This document shows, one piece after another, positions 60,401-64,000 of a stretch of DNA of 64,000 nucleotides. Within the stretch, counting starts at the first letter, position 1. The number at the start of each line of letters is the position of its first letter. The notes below the pieces were generated by a model, which was not told the origin of the DNA, made no database searches, and saw only the letters and a list, made by a program, of their open reading frames with translations. This DNA is from Amyelois transitella (lineage: Eukaryota; Arthropoda; Insecta; Lepidoptera; Pyralidae): positions 7,068,001-7,132,000 of the forward strand of contig NC_083535.1 of the NCBI RefSeq assembly GCF_032362555.1. Reading direction: 5' to 3'. The translations under genes and the position numbers were made by a program.

Positions 60401-63400
60401 CTTGCCGACGTGGAGGTAATGCGCGTCGCCGGTCGCGCGGTGCAGGAAGTACGTGGACTCGAGGAATTCCGGCCGGAGGGGGTGGTGTCCCCAGTGGACC
60501 TTTGGCATATTTATAATTATGCATACATACATAAAATCACGCCTCTTTCCCGGAGGGGTAGGCAGAGACTACCTCTTTCCACTTGCCACGATCTCTGCAT
60601 ACTTCCTTCGCTTCATCCACATTCATAACTCTCTTCATACAAGCTCGGCGGTTTCGGGTACTTTTGACCTGACCCTTTACCAGGACGTCCTAATATCTTA
60701 ATTATTATTCCTATAATTATGCATCTTTCATCAAAACTTAAAATATTTTTTTATAAATTTTTTTCAGTACCCTCAAAATATAGATAACATTATTCAGATC
60801 AGTGACCTCTGTTTTAAAAAGAAAAGTGTAATCACCTGGAAGTCTGTGGTGAAGGCTTCTGGTATGAAGGTGTGTCGCTGCATGACTTGGTAGAGCATCT
60901 CGTGCGTCTCCACAGCGGGCCGAACGTCGCCCAGTAACACCTGGAGACCAGGCCAGAACGCCTGCAACGCGTCCATGAAGTTCCGCGACTGAAGGTGCGG
61001 CCTGAAAGGAAAACTAGGTAAGAAAAACAATACTAAATTGGTAAAGCATCAATGTAGTTACGGGTCGTAAAAGTGGCATGGATAGAAAAAATTGGGACAA
61101 AACATAGAAACACAACCCTCTAAACCACGCGTACACATAGGACCTGTTGGGGTGATTTGATTAGCCGTCGTTGGTACCTTTTTGAAATAAAATTCAAATT
61201 CAAAATTTTATTCGTTTTTATATACACTCCATTTCACTTAATAATTGTCATGTCTTTTGTTTTGCTTTCACAACAATGGTTGATTTCAAATAAATTACTT
61301 AATACTAAGTTTACTGCCGCTTTCAAAGCGTCAGTGCAGAAGAAGCGGTAACAAACTGCACTGCAGCATTGCACTAAAACAATTCATATAAGAAAACCTC
61401 TCAACTGCGAGTATGACAGGCTGCTGATGTACTTCTTGACCCTATTGTAATGACGGTTGAACTTCACGAGGTATTTCTCGTCTCCTAACAGAACGCCTTG
61501 AATATGTTTTCCTAGTAATATCGGGAAAGCAACTAATGTTAAAGCATTCTTAGACAACTAAAATACCTGTGCATATGAACGGCGAGCATGACAGGACCCC
61601 TGCTGATGTACTTCATGACCGCGTTGTAGTGACGGTTGAACCGCGCCAGATACTTCTCGTCCCCTAACAGAATGTACGCCTTGAGGCAGTACTCGTAGTA
61701 GGAATCGATGCCCGCGCCTACGCCAGAGTCTTTGCGGACCCAGTCCCCAGAGTGGATGTTGATCACTGTGCCCATTAAATCCGATGTCCTGATAGAGAAA
61801 CAATATAAATGTAATGCGTAAACATTCGATCAACTAATATATCTGAATAAGTCACACAGATGCTTGGGTCATGCAGTAGTAATTAAATGATACCGTAGTA
61901 AAGAAGACAAAACTTTTAAAACGAAAGCTATTAGGCGGTCTTTTCACTAATGTGAAAAGGCGTATATGTCTCCTCTTTCATTTGATCTCTATGGTTAATC
62001 TAAGGCCCCGAGATAACGTTGGTTCAAAATGTTTATCGATACTGTTGGCTCTGTCTACCCCGTAAGGGACAAACCTGTATGTTTGGTACAAATAAGAGCA
62101 AGAGAAGATAAATCCGTTTATAATTAATTACCTATGTCTAATCTTCCACAGTCTGTCCATGGCTTTGTGTGCTTTCTGCTCGTAGATAGGGTTGCCAGTG
62201 AGCCGCGACAATGCCGCCATCTCCAGGATCATGGTTCCCGCGCAAGCGGTACACGTTTCGCGGGATTCCGACATCCCTCGGATGCCGTGTCTTAGGTTTA
62301 CCTGAGTAAAAAATTAATTTACCACTTTGATCAACTATGTACTACGTCCACCGATGTGAATCACACACACAATCCTACAAAACATGTTTAGATCCAGTTT
62401 TGAACAGATGGACATATTTGTTTGTTTCGTGCAAATTTTCAGCAGGATTGAGTCTATAAATTGTTGTAGTGTATGATTTACCATGTCGGAGAGAATGCAT
62501 GACATTTCAATACAAACAGTATTTTTAAAGACATGCATGTTTTGAAATTATAATTAGAGTAATGTTAATGATTATACCATTACCATTGTCACCGTCACTT
62601 TTACTTTATTTATTATTTCCGGTAATTATAATTGCATAATATGTAATTAATATATTTGCAAAATCCCCTAATGACACTGCATTATTCCCTTTTGTGTTAT
62701 TATCTATATCTACCTACACGTCCTTTTAGCTAGATGTTTATTGTGCTGGATGAAGGTTTTATATGCTGGTTTTATGTGTGCTCGATATATAAATCACTAC
62801 ATTAGACTAGGGAAAAGGAAAACTATTCCCAAGTAGCGACGTTCCAAAAACTTGTATTGTATACCTAACTTTTGTGTTATATGTATTGTAGTGATACAAA
62901 TTAATGAAAATTACGTTTTCTTATTCACAGTCTATCTTCTAATCAAAATGCCACCTATGAATGTGACAGCTGTAACTTTAATGATCCTAAAATTTAAGGA
63001 GCATAGGAGTAACTGTACTTACATTAGCATGAGGTATTCCAGTAGAAGTGTTGAAGGCGGGCAGCAGCCTCTTGCCCAGATCCTCGGCCATGGCCAGCAG
63101 CTCCCCGGCGTACCACTGCAGCACCGGAACTTCCGGCTGCAGGGACGTCGCTATCACGTGAGCTGACAGCAAACCCCTGGAAACATGAGCTTTCGTACGC
63201 CTGACTTTGGAACTGACGTTATCTTTAACTTCGACTCCTGTCGTACCTAAATCCCGATAACATCGAAAAAAGCCCAGGGCGTGACTTCTTACTATGATCC
63301 TGAATTAGGGTAAGTCATGTTTTGACACGAAGCAACTCCGGTGTGTCTTACGCAATCTTTTCAGAGGAACCTTACCTATGTTTGACAATGCGGTTGGTGA

Positions 63401-64000
63401 CAATATCCGTAACTTGAAAGTTGAAACCCGAATTGGGATCTTCTTACAAGGGGACATGAACCAAGTACAAATAATAGTCTCTATGAAATGATAAAAAAAG
63501 GGGAAGGAATTTAAAAGAAAGAAAGAAAGTAAGTGGAAATCAACAGTTTTTGCTTTCCCTATGAAAAAAAGAAATGATAGTGTGTAGGTATGTATGTAGA
63601 AAACCATGAATGTCGCAAAATTTTGGTGCTATTAAAAATAATAAAATAAAAATTAGTAAATAAAATAAACTATGTAAATAGAAAAAGTGACGGTACTAAT
63701 ATAAAATCAAAACGAACTTGGTTTTAACTTACACACTGGTCTAAGATATGGTAATTTCTCATCCATAGATCAATTAAATACCTGGCATGTATTCCTCAGG
63801 CTTAAAAAAAAATATTCTTTTGGCTAAACGATGAAAGTCAGTACTTCAAAAAGTGATGTACGGCATGTAATGGACCTATCAAACTTACCCAATAACTCGT
63901 ATATTAGTCTCAAAGACAGATACGACAATGTCGTGGTCGAAGGTTACATCCTTGATGACCAGCTGCATCGCCCGGCTGAATTCTGAGAAGTCGCCCATCA
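57411..64000 (-). CDS. EDEM3: EDEM3-type ER degradation-enhancing alpha-mannosidase-like protein (N-terminus missing)
   Basis: EDEM proteins act in the ER lumen, trimming mannose from misfolded glycoproteins so that they enter ER-associated degradation. Nine phase-consistent exons: 63889-64000 (runs off the right edge), 63023-63176, 62132-62301, 61567-61788, 60836-61001, 60327-60499, 59679-59894, 58434-58635 and 57411-58250, about 750 residues. The GH47 domain shows [100 protein letters not shown] and the calcium-site TEAH (TTEAHFLPL). The last exon has the PA domain that marks EDEM3 ([25 protein letters not shown]). The C-terminus TEPPANKP lacks the KDEL-type retention signal of vertebrate EDEM3. 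The gene is tail-to-tail with gene B. Confidence 0.92.
60528..60700 (-). repeat. Dispersed repeat, inverted copy of the 9720-9876 family
   Basis: It reads gaggggtaggcagagactac, then cacttgccacgatctctgca and ttcatacaagctcggcggtt, the reverse complement of 9720-9876 and well conserved. It begins about 30 nt upstream of an EDEM3 exon. Confidence 0.7.
61407..61500 (-). pseudogene. Partial copy of EDEM3 exon 61567-61788 (exon echo, frame still open)
   Basis: Bases 61407-61500 match 61582-61683 (identical blocks include tgctgatgtacttc, tgacggttgaac and cctaacaga) with a 5-base and a 3-4-base deletion and scattered changes. On the coding strand it reads [17 protein letters not shown], close to [17 protein letters not shown] of the exon, and stays open to a GT that corresponds in position to the real donor. 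It lies in the next intron downstream in direct orientation. It is most likely a decaying tandem duplication, but an alternative exon cannot be excluded. Confidence 0.75.

Noticed and set aside
63510-63540. aaagaaagaaag microsatellite, and TA/CATATA runs near 37560-37625
   Set aside because: Ordinary simple repeats in introns.

Overview
This window is nuclear DNA from an insect, almost certainly a moth or butterfly (Lepidoptera). The signs are long AT-rich introns with GT-AG boundaries, exons of clear animal gene families, and dispersed repeats of lepidopteran type (tRNA-headed SINEs, the widespread element starting with a CCCGCGACTTCGTCCGCG core, a mariner, LINE fragments). There are no bacterial operons, CRISPR arrays or phage genes. 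Every gene model below was built by hand from splice sites, and nearly all junctions were checked for reading-frame phase.

Layout. (1) 1-9007, minus: the first 14 exons of an axonemal dynein heavy chain (DNAH6 type); the motor lies beyond the left edge. (2) About 10.4-18.2 kb, plus: a complete RASGEF1-family Ras-type exchange factor, divergent from the dynein, including a 36-nt in-frame microexon. (3) 18.2-23.1 kb: gene-free. (4) 23150-32644, minus: six exons encoding a 1741-residue secreted Gly/Gln/Pro-rich protein with an 11-residue repeat array, family unknown. (5) 33948-36419, minus: a PDZ scaffold of the Tamalin/GRASP-CYTIP family. (6) 37000-39837, minus: a small N-glycosylated secreted protein; a 5'-truncated LINE and a SINE sit in its last intron. 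(7) 40-45.7 kb: transposon-rich, with an intact-looking mariner at 43742-45066. (8) 46.1-50.0 kb and 51.8-56.6 kb, plus: two adjacent genes for four-pass membrane proteins with proline-rich tails, probably old tandem paralogues. (9) 57411-64000, minus: most of an EDEM3-type ER mannosidase-like protein with a PA domain; its N-terminus lies beyond the right edge.

The genes are functionally mixed: cilium/sperm motility, Ras signalling, extracellular matrix, receptor scaffolding, membrane proteins and ER quality control. I see no operon-like logic. The most unusual pattern is a recurring one. In four genes, five exons are accompanied by short, degenerate, direct-orientation copies of part of themselves in the adjacent intron or 3' flank ('exon echoes' at about 1.6, 4.3, 18.0, 56.6/56.8 and 61.4 kb; two of them are in the dynein gene). 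The other main items are the elastomer-like secreted protein, the possibly active mariner, three strong hairpins and an inconsistent splice junction in the first four-pass gene.
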